DNA from: Desulfovibrio sp.
GTDB lineage: Bacteria > Desulfobacterota > Desulfovibrionia > Desulfovibrionales > Desulfovibrionaceae
Assembly: GCA_031275955.1 (NCBI GenBank)
Contig: JAISNZ010000095.1
Location: forward strand, 1 to 37,591
DNA length: 37,591 bases
Direction of reading: 5' to 3'
The notes beneath the pieces are model-generated. The model was given only the letters and a program-made list of their open reading frames with translations, had not been told where the DNA came from and did no database searches. Both the position numbers and the translations under genes were made by a program. Below are positions 1-8,026 of the stretch, one piece after another (the stretch's first letter is position 1; every line of letters begins with the position of its first letter).

Positions 1-24
1 TTCAGACGTGTGCTCTTCCGATCT
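1..24 (+). other. Illumina TruSeq adapter read-through (non-genomic)
   Basis: TTCAGACGTGTGCTCTTCCGATCT is identical to the 3' part of the standard TruSeq read-2 adapter (GTGACTGGAGTTCAGACGTGTGCTCTTCCGATCT). Confidence 0.95.
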
Positions 25-26
25 AC

Positions 27-176
27 ACGGACTGGAGCCGCTATGGGGGCGGCAATGTGGAAAATCCCGGCGCGTTACGCACGGAGTATACCGAATGGGG
101 GCAGGGCCGGCCCTCCCTCCGCCTGACCCTGCCGCCGCTGGCGGCCATGGCCTTTCTTCCGGCGGATGGTTCCTGA
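27..176 (+). CDS. glgB: 1,4-alpha-glucan branching enzyme, C-terminal fragment (5' truncated by contig end)
   Basis: Frame reads ..[49 protein letters not shown], resembling the GlgB C-terminus (YGGSNVGN..GRPYSLSLTLPPLA). Stop TGA at 174-176. Confidence 0.75.
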   Translation, partial: TDWSRYGGGNVENPGALRTEYTEWGQGRPSLRLTLPPLAAMAFLPADGS

Positions 177-259
177 GGGAAACGCGGTTTCTTTCGCTTC
201 AGCCGTGGCGGGAGCTCGTCCGGGCAAGCCTTCGCGCTCCGGCCTCCCGCGCCGGCTTT

Positions 260-281
260 CCTTCCGGGGGCATCCGGAAGG
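260..281. terminator. Hairpin between convergent glgB and M18 aminopeptidase
   Basis: CCTTCCGG-GGGCAT-CCGGAAGG, perfect 8-bp stem, no long T tract. Confidence 0.4.
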
Positions 282-291
282 GGGGACCGCG

Positions 292-1680
292 TCAGGCCCG
301 CAGGAAGGCCTGGAAAGCCAGGGTGGAGGCGTAGAGGTCGGCCTTGCTGGAGAGTTCAAAGGGGCTGTGCATGGACAGAATGGCCGGGCCGCAGTCAATG
401 ATATCCATGCCGTAGGCGGCCAGATACATGGCGACGGTGCCTCCGCCGCCGCTGTCCACCTTGCCGAGCTCCGCCATCTGCCAGGGGACGCCCTGTCTGT
501 TGAGGATGCCGCGCAGCCAGCCGACGTATTCGGGATGCGCGTCGTTGGCCATGTATTTGCCCCGGCTGCCGGTGAACTTACAAAAACAGGGACCGTGCCC
601 TATGGTGGCGGCATTGAGCTTCTCGTGCAGGTCCTGCCAGTCGGGATCAATGGCCGCGTGCACGTCGGCGGAAATGGCGCGGGAGGCCAGCATGCAGGTG
701 GAAAAACGGGTTCCTGGCTCCCAGGCGGCCAGGGCGTCCTGGACGCAGTACTCGAAAAAGCGGGATTTGGCTCCTGTGGAGCCTTCGGAACCGATTTCCT
801 CCTTGTCCCAGAACATCAGACACTGGGTATGGGCCGGAGCGGCGCGCGGCGCGTCCAGAAAGGCTTCCAGGGCAATGAAGACGCAGATGCGGTCATCCTG
901 GCCGTAGCCGCCGATGAGGGCGCCGTCCAGGCCCACAAAGCGGGCGGGACCGGCGGGCACGGCCTGGAGTTCGGCCGAGTAGAGATCTTCTTCCCTGACG
1001 GCGTATTTGCGGTGCAGCAGGGTCAGGATATGGTCCTTGACGGGATTTTCCCCGCCCTTCGCGCCGGAAGGGCCGGATTTTTTCCCGTCCCTGAGGGGGG
1101 CATGACCCAGGATGAGGTTCAGTTTTTCCGCCTCAAAGGCTTTGGACAGCGGCTGCCGCGCCTGGGCCGAGGCAAGGTGGGGCAGGAGGTCGGCGATGGT
1201 GAAGACGGGTTCGCCGGGCTCCTCGCCAAGAACGACGGAGACGCTGCTGCCGTCCTCGCGCACGATCACGCCGTGGAGGGCCAGGGGGCGGGCCAGCCAG
1301 TGATACTTCCGGATGCCCCCGTAGTAGTGGGTTTTGGCCTGGCCGACGGAGGCCTGTTCCTGCAGGGGATGCTGTTTCAGGTCCAGGCGGGGGGTGTCGG
1401 TATGGGCGCAGATGAGGCGCAGTCCCCGGGCCAGGGGCTGTCTGCCCCTGCGGGCGACGAAGAGGGTTTTTCCGCGCAGGGCGGCCGTGATCGTGTCCTT
1501 CTTTTTCCCGAATCCAGCGTCTGCAAGGCGTTCCTGGATGTAGGCGACTGTTTCCCTTTCGGTCTTGCAGCGGGAGAGAAAGGCCAGGTAGCGGTCGGCC
1601 AGGGCCTGCATTTTCCTGCCGTCCTGGGGGGAGGAGTAGACCTCCCAGCAGTTTTTCGTTGTGGAGGCGAAAGATTCCAT
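292..1680 (-). CDS. M18 family aminopeptidase
   Basis: 462 aa ORF with M18 features (ICAHTDTPRLDLK, DRICVFIALEAFL, FWDKEEIGSEGSTGAKS, DAHPEY, GKVDSGGGGTVA). Confidence 0.9.
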   Translation of the reverse strand: MESFASTTKNCWEVYSSPQDGRKMQALADRYLAFLSRCKTERETVAYIQERLADAGFGKKKDTITAALRGKTLFVARRGRQPLARGLRLICAHTDTPRLDLKQHPLQEQASVGQAKTHYYGGIRKYHWLARPLALHGVIVREDGSSVSVVLGEEPGEPVFTIADLLPHLASAQARQPLSKAFEAEKLNLILGHAPLRDGKKSGPSGAKGGENPVKDHILTLLHRKYAVREEDLYSAELQAVPAGPARFVGLDGALIGGYGQDDRICVFIALEAFLDAPRAAPAHTQCLMFWDKEEIGSEGSTGAKSRFFEYCVQDALAAWEPGTRFSTCMLASRAISADVHAAIDPDWQDLHEKLNAATIGHGPCFCKFTGSRGKYMANDAHPEYVGWLRGILNRQGVPWQMAELGKVDSGGGGTVAMYLAAYGMDIIDCGPAILSMHSPFELSSKADLYASTLAFQAFLRA

Positions 1681-1774
1681 AGGCTGAAAATCCTCTTGGG
1701 GGTGCAGGGGCTCAGCGCCGGGGCTTTGCCCGGGCGAACCCGTTAGATCCTGTCTTTCTGCCGGGAGAGCTTGC

Positions 1775-1789
1775 GGGGGCGGCGCCCCC
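1775..1789. terminator. Short GC hairpin downstream of asnS
   Basis: GGGGGC-GGC-GCCCCC stem-loop just 3' of the asnS stop on the minus strand. Confidence 0.35.
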
Positions 1790-1814
1790 TCAAGAGGGAT
1801 ACCTCAGCGGTTCC

Positions 1815-3194
1815 CTAAAAGTCCAGATTTTTCGGAGTCCGGGGAAAGGGGATCACGTCGCGGATGTTGGCGGCCCCGGTAAGCAGCATGAGCAGGCGCT
1901 CGAAGCCGAGCCCGAAGCCGGCGTGGGGGACGGAGCCGAATCGGCGCAGGTCCAGGTACCACCAGTAGTCCTTCTCCTCGCGCCCCAGTTCGCGCAGGCG
2001 GTTTTCCAGGACCTCCGGGCGCTCCTCCCGCTGGCTGCCGCCGATAAGCTCGCCGACCCGGGGCGCGAGGATGTCCATGGCGGCCACAGTGGCGCCGTCG
2101 TCGTTGGCGCGCATGTAGAAGGCCTTGATCTCCCTGGGGTAGTCGTAAACAATGACGGGGCGTTGGAAATACTCCTCGGTGAGAAAGCGTTCATGCTCGG
2201 TTTGCAGATCCGCCCCGAAAAAGACGGGGAAGGCAAAAGACGCCGCGCTTTCGCGGAGGATCTCCACAGCCCCGGCATAGGGGATGCGGGCAAAGGGGGC
2301 GTCTGTCAGGCGCTGGAGGCGATTAAGCAGGGAGGTGTCCACAAAGCGGTTGAAGAGGTCCAGATCCCGGGGGCAGCGGGTCAGCAGGCGGGAGACGATC
2401 TGCCGGATGAAATCCTCGCCGAGGTCCATGTCGTCCTCAAGGTCGGCGAAGGCCATTTCGGGCTCAACCATCCAGAATTCGGCGCAGTGGCGCGGCGTAT
2501 GGGAATTTTCCGCCCTAAAGGCCGGCCCGAAGGTGTAGACCCTGCCCAGAGCCAGGGCCATGTTTTCCGCCTCCAGTTGGCCGGAGACGGTAAGGGCGCA
2601 TTCGCGGCCGAAAAAATCGTCCTCGAAGGAGGCGGCTGCGGGCGGCAGGGTGGTGACGCGGAACATCTCCCCGGCGCCTTCGGCGTCGGAGCCGGTCAGG
2701 ATGGGGGTATGGACATGGAAAAACCCCTTTTCCCGGAAATATTCGTGGACGGCGAAGGCGGCTTCGGAGCGGATGCGGAACATGGCCCCGTATTTGTTGG
2801 TGCGGGGGCGCAGGTGCGCGATGGTGCGGAGGAATTCGTCCGAGTGGCGTTTCTTCTGCAGGGGGAAGGTTTCCGGGTCGGCCCCGCCGAAAAGGGTCAG
2901 GTCTTCGGCCAGGATTTCCCACTTCTGCCCCTTGCCGGGGGATTCCTCCAGGGAGCCGGTTACGGCCACGGCCGCGCCGGTGCTGACCGGATCGAGGCAG
3001 GCCCGGGCGCGGCTGGCGGAGGTGACGATGACCTGGATGTTGGCCAGACAGGAGCCGTCGTTGATCTCCAGAAAGGTCAGACCCTTGGCGTCGCGCCGGG
3101 TACGCACCCAGCCGCAGACGAGGATGTCCCGCCGGGGGGCGGAGGCGGCCAGGGCGGAGGCGACGAGGACGCGCCGGGCGTAGGCGGAGGGCAT
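1815..3194 (-). CDS. asnS: Asparagine--tRNA ligase
   Basis: Class II aaRS: FRAENSHTPRHCAEFWMVEPEMAF..., C-terminal GFGLGFERLLMLLTGAANIRDVIPFPRTPKNLDF. The ORF extends to 3221; start at MPSAYARR is likely. Confidence 0.93.
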   Translation of the reverse strand: MPSAYARRVLVASALAASAPRRDILVCGWVRTRRDAKGLTFLEINDGSCLANIQVIVTSASRARACLDPVSTGAAVAVTGSLEESPGKGQKWEILAEDLTLFGGADPETFPLQKKRHSDEFLRTIAHLRPRTNKYGAMFRIRSEAAFAVHEYFREKGFFHVHTPILTGSDAEGAGEMFRVTTLPPAAASFEDDFFGRECALTVSGQLEAENMALALGRVYTFGPAFRAENSHTPRHCAEFWMVEPEMAFADLEDDMDLGEDFIRQIVSRLLTRCPRDLDLFNRFVDTSLLNRLQRLTDAPFARIPYAGAVEILRESAASFAFPVFFGADLQTEHERFLTEEYFQRPVIVYDYPREIKAFYMRANDDGATVAAMDILAPRVGELIGGSQREERPEVLENRLRELGREEKDYWWYLDLRRFGSVPHAGFGLGFERLLMLLTGAANIRDVIPFPRTPKNLDF

Positions 3195-3236
3195 GGCGGC
3201 TCCTTGTAGGATTGTGAGCAATCTGTCTGATTTCTG

Positions 3237-3641
3237 TCACGTTCGAAGGAAAGTGCCGACATGTACGGTTTCATCCGGGAATGATGTCAGCAATTTCTGA
3301 TCATAGGTGAGGAGGGAAGTGTGGTACATGCGCGCCGCCGCGACGAACAGAGTGTCATAGGGCGAATGCCCGCTGCTGAAAGCCAGGGAGAGCGCCTCTG
3401 GCCACAGGCGTTCCACGGGAATCAGTTTTGTCCATAAGCGGGACGCATCGTCGTACACCTCGGCGGCCCTCTGCGCTGTGACTCCCCGTTTGCCGTATTG
3501 CCAGACGACATTCAGTAACTCCGCCTGAACAGACGCCGGAGAGTACAGGGCATCCGCCTTGTGGAGAGCCGCTATGGATTCTTCCCCGTATTCCGGCACC
3601 CCCAGCAAAGCGTAAGCCATGACCATTGTATCAATGATCAT
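3237..3641 (-). CDS. vapC: PIN-domain toxin, VapC-like
   Basis: MIIDTMVMAYALLG..., ...SGHSPYDTLFVAAARMYHTSLLTYDQKLL: PIN acidic residues. Start overlaps the upstream stop by 4 nt (ATGA). Confidence 0.8.
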   Translation of the reverse strand: MIIDTMVMAYALLGVPEYGEESIAALHKADALYSPASVQAELLNVVWQYGKRGVTAQRAAEVYDDASRLWTKLIPVERLWPEALSLAFSSGHSPYDTLFVAAARMYHTSLLTYDQKLLTSFPDETVHVGTFLRT

Positions 3642-3871
3642 GTTCTGCCTTGACGCCCAGAGGCAATCCACTCCTGAACATCCTGAGCTGAGGGCGGCGG
3701 GAATTCCGTCCATTTCGCCTGTATCTCGTCCAACAGCCGGTGCCGTGGAGTCAGCCTGTTAGCCAGTATTTCTCTGGCTTCCTGCTCCATAGATCGTCCG
3801 TTGCCGGCGGCGAGAGCTTTCAGACTCGCGACTATATCCGACGACAAGTTTCTGATTGTAATTGACGCCAT
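3638..3871 (-). CDS. vapB: FitA/Arc-like ribbon-helix-helix antitoxin, VapB-type
   Basis: MASITIRNLSSDIVASLKALAAGNGRSMEQEAREILANRL: classic FitA/RHH N-terminus, coupled to the PIN gene. Confidence 0.8.
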   Translation of the reverse strand: MASITIRNLSSDIVASLKALAAGNGRSMEQEAREILANRLTPRHRLLDEIQAKWTEFPPPSAQDVQEWIASGRQGRT

Positions 3872-4016
3872 AACTTGCTCCTTGGAGTGAGCATACCCGA
3901 CTGAGGAATCTTGTGCAAGCATTTTGATTGCACCCTGTTCTCACTTTGACCATTTTTTGTCCTGACGGCCGGCGATGCGCGGGGGTTGATCATGGAACCG
4001 GGCTGGATGTATGATT

Positions 4017-4116
4017 ACTGAAGCATTCAGTCATGTACCCCCGGCAAAGCCGAGGGCTTGAGATAGCGTGAACCGCTCAAAGCGGTTGAATATGTGAGCC
4101 GCCTAAAGGCGGCCAC
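4017..4116. repeat. Cluster of four consecutive short hairpins
   Basis: ACTGAA-GCA-TTCAGT (4017-4031); CCCCCGGC-AAA-GCCGAGGG (4038-4056, one mismatch); AACCGCT-CAA-AGCGGTT (4071-4087); GCCGCC-TAAA-GGCGGC (4098-4113). Confidence 0.6.
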
Positions 4117-4239
4117 CTAAAACAACTTTAACTGGGTCATTTTTACACGCCGCTCAACATCTTTTCCTCCTTACCGAATATATACCGGGAGAGGGGAGCG
4201 AAAATTACGGAGAAAAGTTCAGAATACGCCGACCTTGAT

Positions 4240-4269
4240 TTGCCTTGAGTGGGCGCATACAAATATAAT
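4240..4269 (+). promoter_or_regulatory. Candidate sigma70 promoter for the secreted propeller gene
   Basis: TTGCCT (4240-4245), 18-nt spacer, TATAAT (4264-4269), 43 bp before the ATG at 4312. Confidence 0.45.
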
Positions 4270-4284
4270 CGTGAAAATTGGTTG
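4269..4284 (+). repeat. 16-bp direct repeat, copy 1
   Basis: TCGTGAAAATTGGTTG, identical to 5528-5543. Confidence 0.7.
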
Positions 4285-4311
4285 ATTGAGGAAACTAGAG
4301 GAGACACCTGA

Positions 4312-5490
4312 ATGCAAAACGTAAATAGATCCAGTGTCGCTTTTCTGGCAGTGTGCTTTTTATTGGCCATCTTGCATTGCATGGCTCTGCCTGCCGTCGC
4401 TGCAAACGTTTGGTCATATCATGAAGAAAAATACGAAATCTATGCCCCGCGACTTTCTCACGACAACAACTATCTGGTATTTACCCGCAAGCTGCATTTC
4501 CCTGACGGGCATGAAGCGGAACTATTTTCAAAAAAATACGTACAGTATCTGTACGACTGGGCAAAAAACAACAAGCGCACCGAAGAACCAGAAGTAGTGC
4601 TGATGAAGCTCGCGGACAAAAGCCTGCGGGTTATAGGGCACGGCTGGGACCCTTGCTTTTCCTATGACCAGCGCAGTATTGCTTACGCGCGCCAAACAAA
4701 GTCCCTCGCCGGACTCCGGATACTCGGAACCACTCTGGCCGGCAATGAAATTTATGTATATGACATTGCCGACGACTCCGGAAAAACAGTGGCCAGACCG
4801 TCTTCCGGCTATTTTTCCTGGCCCGTGTTTACTGAAAACGGACAAATCCTGTTCGCCATATGCGATGCGGTGAACGGGGCCTGGGGGGGAAATATCGGGG
4901 TAGGCCTGGCGGACCCTGCCGAAGGGACGCAACGGGTCGTGTACAAACCATCGCAGGACTACGGATTGTATCATTTGCTCCGGACGTTTGAAATGCGGGA
5001 TGATCGGCTTTTTGTGCTGCGTATGCGACCGCTTAGCGCCGGGACGTATATGGCGGACAAGTATGCCTATGAACTCGTTGATGGCGCGGGGGGTGAATTG
5101 CTTTACAGTTGGGGCGATAAGCAGCCCGGTTATGAGGGGGGTAAATTCAGAATATGCCCGTCCGGAATTGAGGTTTATGACCGCGGCATGTGGCGTGAAC
5201 TTGGCGATACGCGGCCTGAAAATACAAAAACAGCGCCTAAAGGCCGCACCCGCATCTATTCAAGCCCTGATTGCGTGTATGAAGCCATAGTGCCGGACAG
5301 GTGTGGGACAGTCATGTTTACGATGCGCAGCGAGCCGGCGTTAAACTGGAAAACGCCAAAAGGGACGATCCAGTCCGTAACCTGGTCGCCGGATTCTTCC
5401 CGTGCTATACTGGTCATCAGTTACGGTATGGACTTGGGAGAAAAATTTACGTTTGACGAAATCGTCATTCTCACTCCGCGAGATAAGTAA
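4312..5490 (+). CDS. Secreted TolB-like beta-propeller protein of unknown function
   Basis: 392 aa, N-terminal signal peptide (AFLAVCFLLAILHCMALPAVAA), repeated propeller-like motifs (PRLSHDNNYLVFTR, PCFSYDQRSIAYAR, PVFTENGQILFA, VTWSPDSSRAILV). Confidence 0.65.
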   Translation: MQNVNRSSVAFLAVCFLLAILHCMALPAVAANVWSYHEEKYEIYAPRLSHDNNYLVFTRKLHFPDGHEAELFSKKYVQYLYDWAKNNKRTEEPEVVLMKLADKSLRVIGHGWDPCFSYDQRSIAYARQTKSLAGLRILGTTLAGNEIYVYDIADDSGKTVARPSSGYFSWPVFTENGQILFAICDAVNGAWGGNIGVGLADPAEGTQRVVYKPSQDYGLYHLLRTFEMRDDRLFVLRMRPLSAGTYMADKYAYELVDGAGGELLYSWGDKQPGYEGGKFRICPSGIEVYDRGMWRELGDTRPENTKTAPKGRTRIYSSPDCVYEAIVPDRCGTVMFTMRSEPALNWKTPKGTIQSVTWSPDSSRAILVISYGMDLGEKFTFDEIVILTPRDK

Positions 5491-5527
5491 CGCCTTCCAG
5501 GGCGTGCGTTTCGGCCGCCCGCCGCAC

Positions 5528-5543
5528 TCGTGAAAATTGGTTG
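5528..5543 (+). repeat. 16-bp direct repeat, copy 2
   Basis: TCGTGAAAATTGGTTG, identical to 4269-4284. Confidence 0.7.
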
Positions 5544-5845
5544 GTGGATGGCGCAATTATCCTGTTGTTGACACAGGAAGGCGTAAACTCAACCGCTTAC
5601 ACCAGCACAAGTTCCGCCTCTGGCTGTTGTCAAAAATGCTGGAATCAGTATCCACGCGAACTCCGCAAAATCCCGGCACCGCCACCTTCGGAAGCTGATA
5701 CTTCACTTTCTTCAGCATCCGAATACTACACCCGGACAAATCCTCATGCACTCCGCGGATTAACCATCTTAACCGGACGCGATGTTTTTTCTTTACAAAA
5801 CCCCTATAGTTGGCTGATAACCAATCGCGCGTCGGGGAACGGATC

Positions 5846-6052
5846 ATGTCTTTTCTTACCAAGGAACCAGCGGCCGCTGAAGAGCTTTGCAAGGTGGCTG
5901 TTTGCCGGGCATCCAGGGATGTCCGGGGCGCTGCTGGATTGCTTGAGGATATTATACATCTTGTTCCTCAAAATGAAGCTATGCTTCAACTGCTGAAAAG
6001 TTTCACAAAGAAAATACGACTCAAAACTACTGATTCCTGTGGGAATAAATAA
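5846..6052 (+). CDS. Small hypothetical protein (possibly a remnant)
   Basis: 68 aa MSFLTKEPAAAEELCKVAVCRASRDVRGAAGLLEDIIHLVPQNEAMLQLLKSFTKKIRLKTTDSCGNK; plausible helical composition, no recognisable family. Confidence 0.3.
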   Translation: MSFLTKEPAAAEELCKVAVCRASRDVRGAAGLLEDIIHLVPQNEAMLQLLKSFTKKIRLKTTDSCGNK

Positions 6053-6086
6053 ACCACGCGCTGTCACGCGAATATATTGCGAATCC

Positions 6087-6126
6087 TCATACCAATTAGC
6101 TTTCTATTGAAAGCAAAGGGGTATGA
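6087..6126. terminator. Two-part stem-loop just after tag
   Basis: Outer TCATACC/GGTATGA (6087-6093/6120-6126), inner GCTTTC-TATT-GAAAGC (6099-6114); next to the tag stop at 6131. Confidence 0.4.
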
Positions 6127-6130
6127 AATT

Positions 6131-6733
6131 TCAGATCGGCGGCAAGGGCGCGGGGACCGCCGCCAGGGCGCGGACCTGCTCGTAGCGAAAGCAGGTGGTC
6201 AGGTGGTCGTTGACCATGCCCGTGGCCTGCATATGGGCATAGACAATGACACTGCCCATGAAGGTGAAGCCCAGTCTCTTCATTTCCCTGGCGATGGCCC
6301 CGGACAGGGGACTGGAGGGAGGAACCTCTTCCTTGCTTTTCCAGGCGTTCTGCACGGGCTTTCCAGCTGTAAATCCCCAGAACCAGTTGCAGAAACTGCC
6401 ATGTCGGGCGGCGATGTCCAGAAAAAGGCGGGCATTGGCCACGGCGCTGTCGATTTTTTTGCGGTTGCGCACAATGGAGGCATCCGCCAGCAGCCGATCC
6501 ACATCCCGCTGCGTGAACCTGGCCACCTTCTCCGGATCGAATCCGGCGAAGCAGCGCCGGTAGCCTTCGCGCTTGTTGAGAATGGTGTTCCAGGACAGCC
6601 CCGCCTGCGCCGCTTCCAGGGTCAGGAACTCAAACTGGCCCGGATCGTCATAGCGGGGGACGCCCCATTCCTCGTCATGGTAGCGGATGGTCAGATCAAG
6701 GCCGGCGGCCCAGCCGCAACGCGTCTTTTCCAT
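6131..6733 (-). CDS. tag: DNA-3-methyladenine glycosylase I
   Basis: CGWAAGLDLTIRYHDEEWGVPRYDD..., LSWNTILNKREGYRRCFAGFDPEKVA, LGFTFMGSVIVYAHMQATGMVNDHLTTCFRY. Confidence 0.92.
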   Translation of the reverse strand: MEKTRCGWAAGLDLTIRYHDEEWGVPRYDDPGQFEFLTLEAAQAGLSWNTILNKREGYRRCFAGFDPEKVARFTQRDVDRLLADASIVRNRKKIDSAVANARLFLDIAARHGSFCNWFWGFTAGKPVQNAWKSKEEVPPSSPLSGAIAREMKRLGFTFMGSVIVYAHMQATGMVNDHLTTCFRYEQVRALAAVPAPLPPI

Positions 6734-6772
6734 GGCGAATCCCCTGCCGGAGAAAAGGCGTTGCCCTGCGCC

Positions 6773-7342
6773 TCAGATGCAGTCCTGCCATTTGGTCATT
6801 TTCCGGCGAAGATCTACGACTTCCCCGTCAAGAATGAAGGTGCCGTCCCCAACGGCATGAAAGGAACGCCCGTCAGGGGGCGAGGGGTTCCGCCAGGCCC
6901 TGACGCCCTGGAGAACAAAGAAGTTGTACTCGTCCGCAAGTTTCCGGTTTACCAGACGGCATTCAAGATTGCACAGGCATTCCGCCACCAGCGGAGCCTG
7001 AACTTCCTGCGCCGGCTGCGGGGTCAGCTGGAAGACGGAGAATTTGTCCATTGTTTCGCCGGAGCAATTGCCGATCTCCACCACCTGGGTCAGCAGGTCC
7101 GCGGGAGGAACGGCGACAACGCATTCGCCGGTCCCGACCAGCGCGGCATAGCTGAAATTCCAGGGGCCGAGGCAGATGCCGAGGGTGGGCTCAAAGCCCA
7201 TGGAGGCATGGCAACTGACGGTCATCAGATTGCTTTTGCCCTTGTGCCGCGTGGAGATCAGCAGAACTGGCCCGGATTCGACAAAGGTGAAGGCCCGGTT
7301 CAGCGGAAATGCGACCTGCCGCGGCGCCTTTTTCCCGGACAT
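6773..7342 (-). CDS. Flavin reductase family protein (FMN-binding split barrel)
   Basis: PVLLISTRHKGKSNLMTVSCHASMGFEPTLGICLGPWNFSYAALVGTGECVVAVP typical of the flavin reductase family. Confidence 0.8.
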   Translation of the reverse strand: MSGKKAPRQVAFPLNRAFTFVESGPVLLISTRHKGKSNLMTVSCHASMGFEPTLGICLGPWNFSYAALVGTGECVVAVPPADLLTQVVEIGNCSGETMDKFSVFQLTPQPAQEVQAPLVAECLCNLECRLVNRKLADEYNFFVLQGVRAWRNPSPPDGRSFHAVGDGTFILDGEVVDLRRKMTKWQDCI

Positions 7343-7421
7343 GAGATGTTTCTCCGCGGAATTCTTTCCCGCGCGGCCCCGGACGAAGGCCGGCCAGCGG
7401 CGATTTCCTGCTGAAATTGCG

Positions 7422-7892
7422 CTAATACGTCCATTTTCCCTTGATATACTTGATCAATTCAGTCAAGGGAGCCCGCCGCCGGACCGTGAAGGGACCGTTC
7501 AGGGCATCCGCCCGATTCCGGGCGGTGCAGACATATTCGACCTCGACATAGTCCAGATAGCCGACATAGGCCACGGCTTTGTTGTCTTCCGGCTGCCTGT
7601 ACGATGTGGCCAAGGTGTTCGGATCCACTTCAATATAGCGGGCCGTAAAGGTTCCGTCGGCGTTCTGGACCACCTCCTTTTTCGAGGCGGAAGGCAGCAC
7701 CGCGCGGTTGATGGAGGAGATGGTCTGCCGGGCGAAGGCGTCCAGTTTCTTCTGGACCTGATCGTCGGCAGAAGCGCTTTGGGGGGAAAGGAGTTTCTGG
7801 GGCGCCGACTTTCCTTCCACCGGGGAAGGCACGGCCAGGACAAGGCAGAGGGCCGCCGCGAAAAAGACGCGGCCGGGAAAAAAAGGCTTCAT
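7422..7892 (-). CDS. Secreted hypothetical protein
   Basis: Signal peptide MKPFFPGRVFFAAALCLVLAVPSPVEGKSA; no family recognised. Confidence 0.6.
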   Translation of the reverse strand: MKPFFPGRVFFAAALCLVLAVPSPVEGKSAPQKLLSPQSASADDQVQKKLDAFARQTISSINRAVLPSASKKEVVQNADGTFTARYIEVDPNTLATSYRQPEDNKAVAYVGYLDYVEVEYVCTARNRADALNGPFTVRRRAPLTELIKYIKGKWTY

Positions 7893-7978
7893 GAGTATAC
7901 CATTTTTCCTGTCAATATCCCGCCATTCCCCGCCGCCCGAGCGCGGGCGGGGCAGCCGGAACCGGCGTCCAGCATTGG

Positions 7979-8015
7979 AAAAAAGGCCCGGCGCGTCAGG
8001 CCGGGCCTTTTTTCA
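7979..8015. terminator. Bidirectional rho-independent terminator
   Basis: AAAAAAGGCCCGGC-GCGTCA-GCCGGGCCTTTTTT-like stem with flanking A/T tracts, 3' of the VWA-OmpA gene. Confidence 0.8.
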
Positions 8016-8026
8016 GCAAGAGGGAT

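Noticed and set aside
166-1746. 526-aa plus-strand ORF
   Set aside because: Antisense to a clear M18 aminopeptidase; GC-rich codon shadow with low-complexity Gly/Val/Ala composition.
1923-3209. 428-aa plus-strand ORF
   Set aside because: Antisense shadow of asnS.
4017-4116. Possible CRISPR array
   Set aside because: The hairpins differ in sequence and spacing; there is no repeated direct unit.
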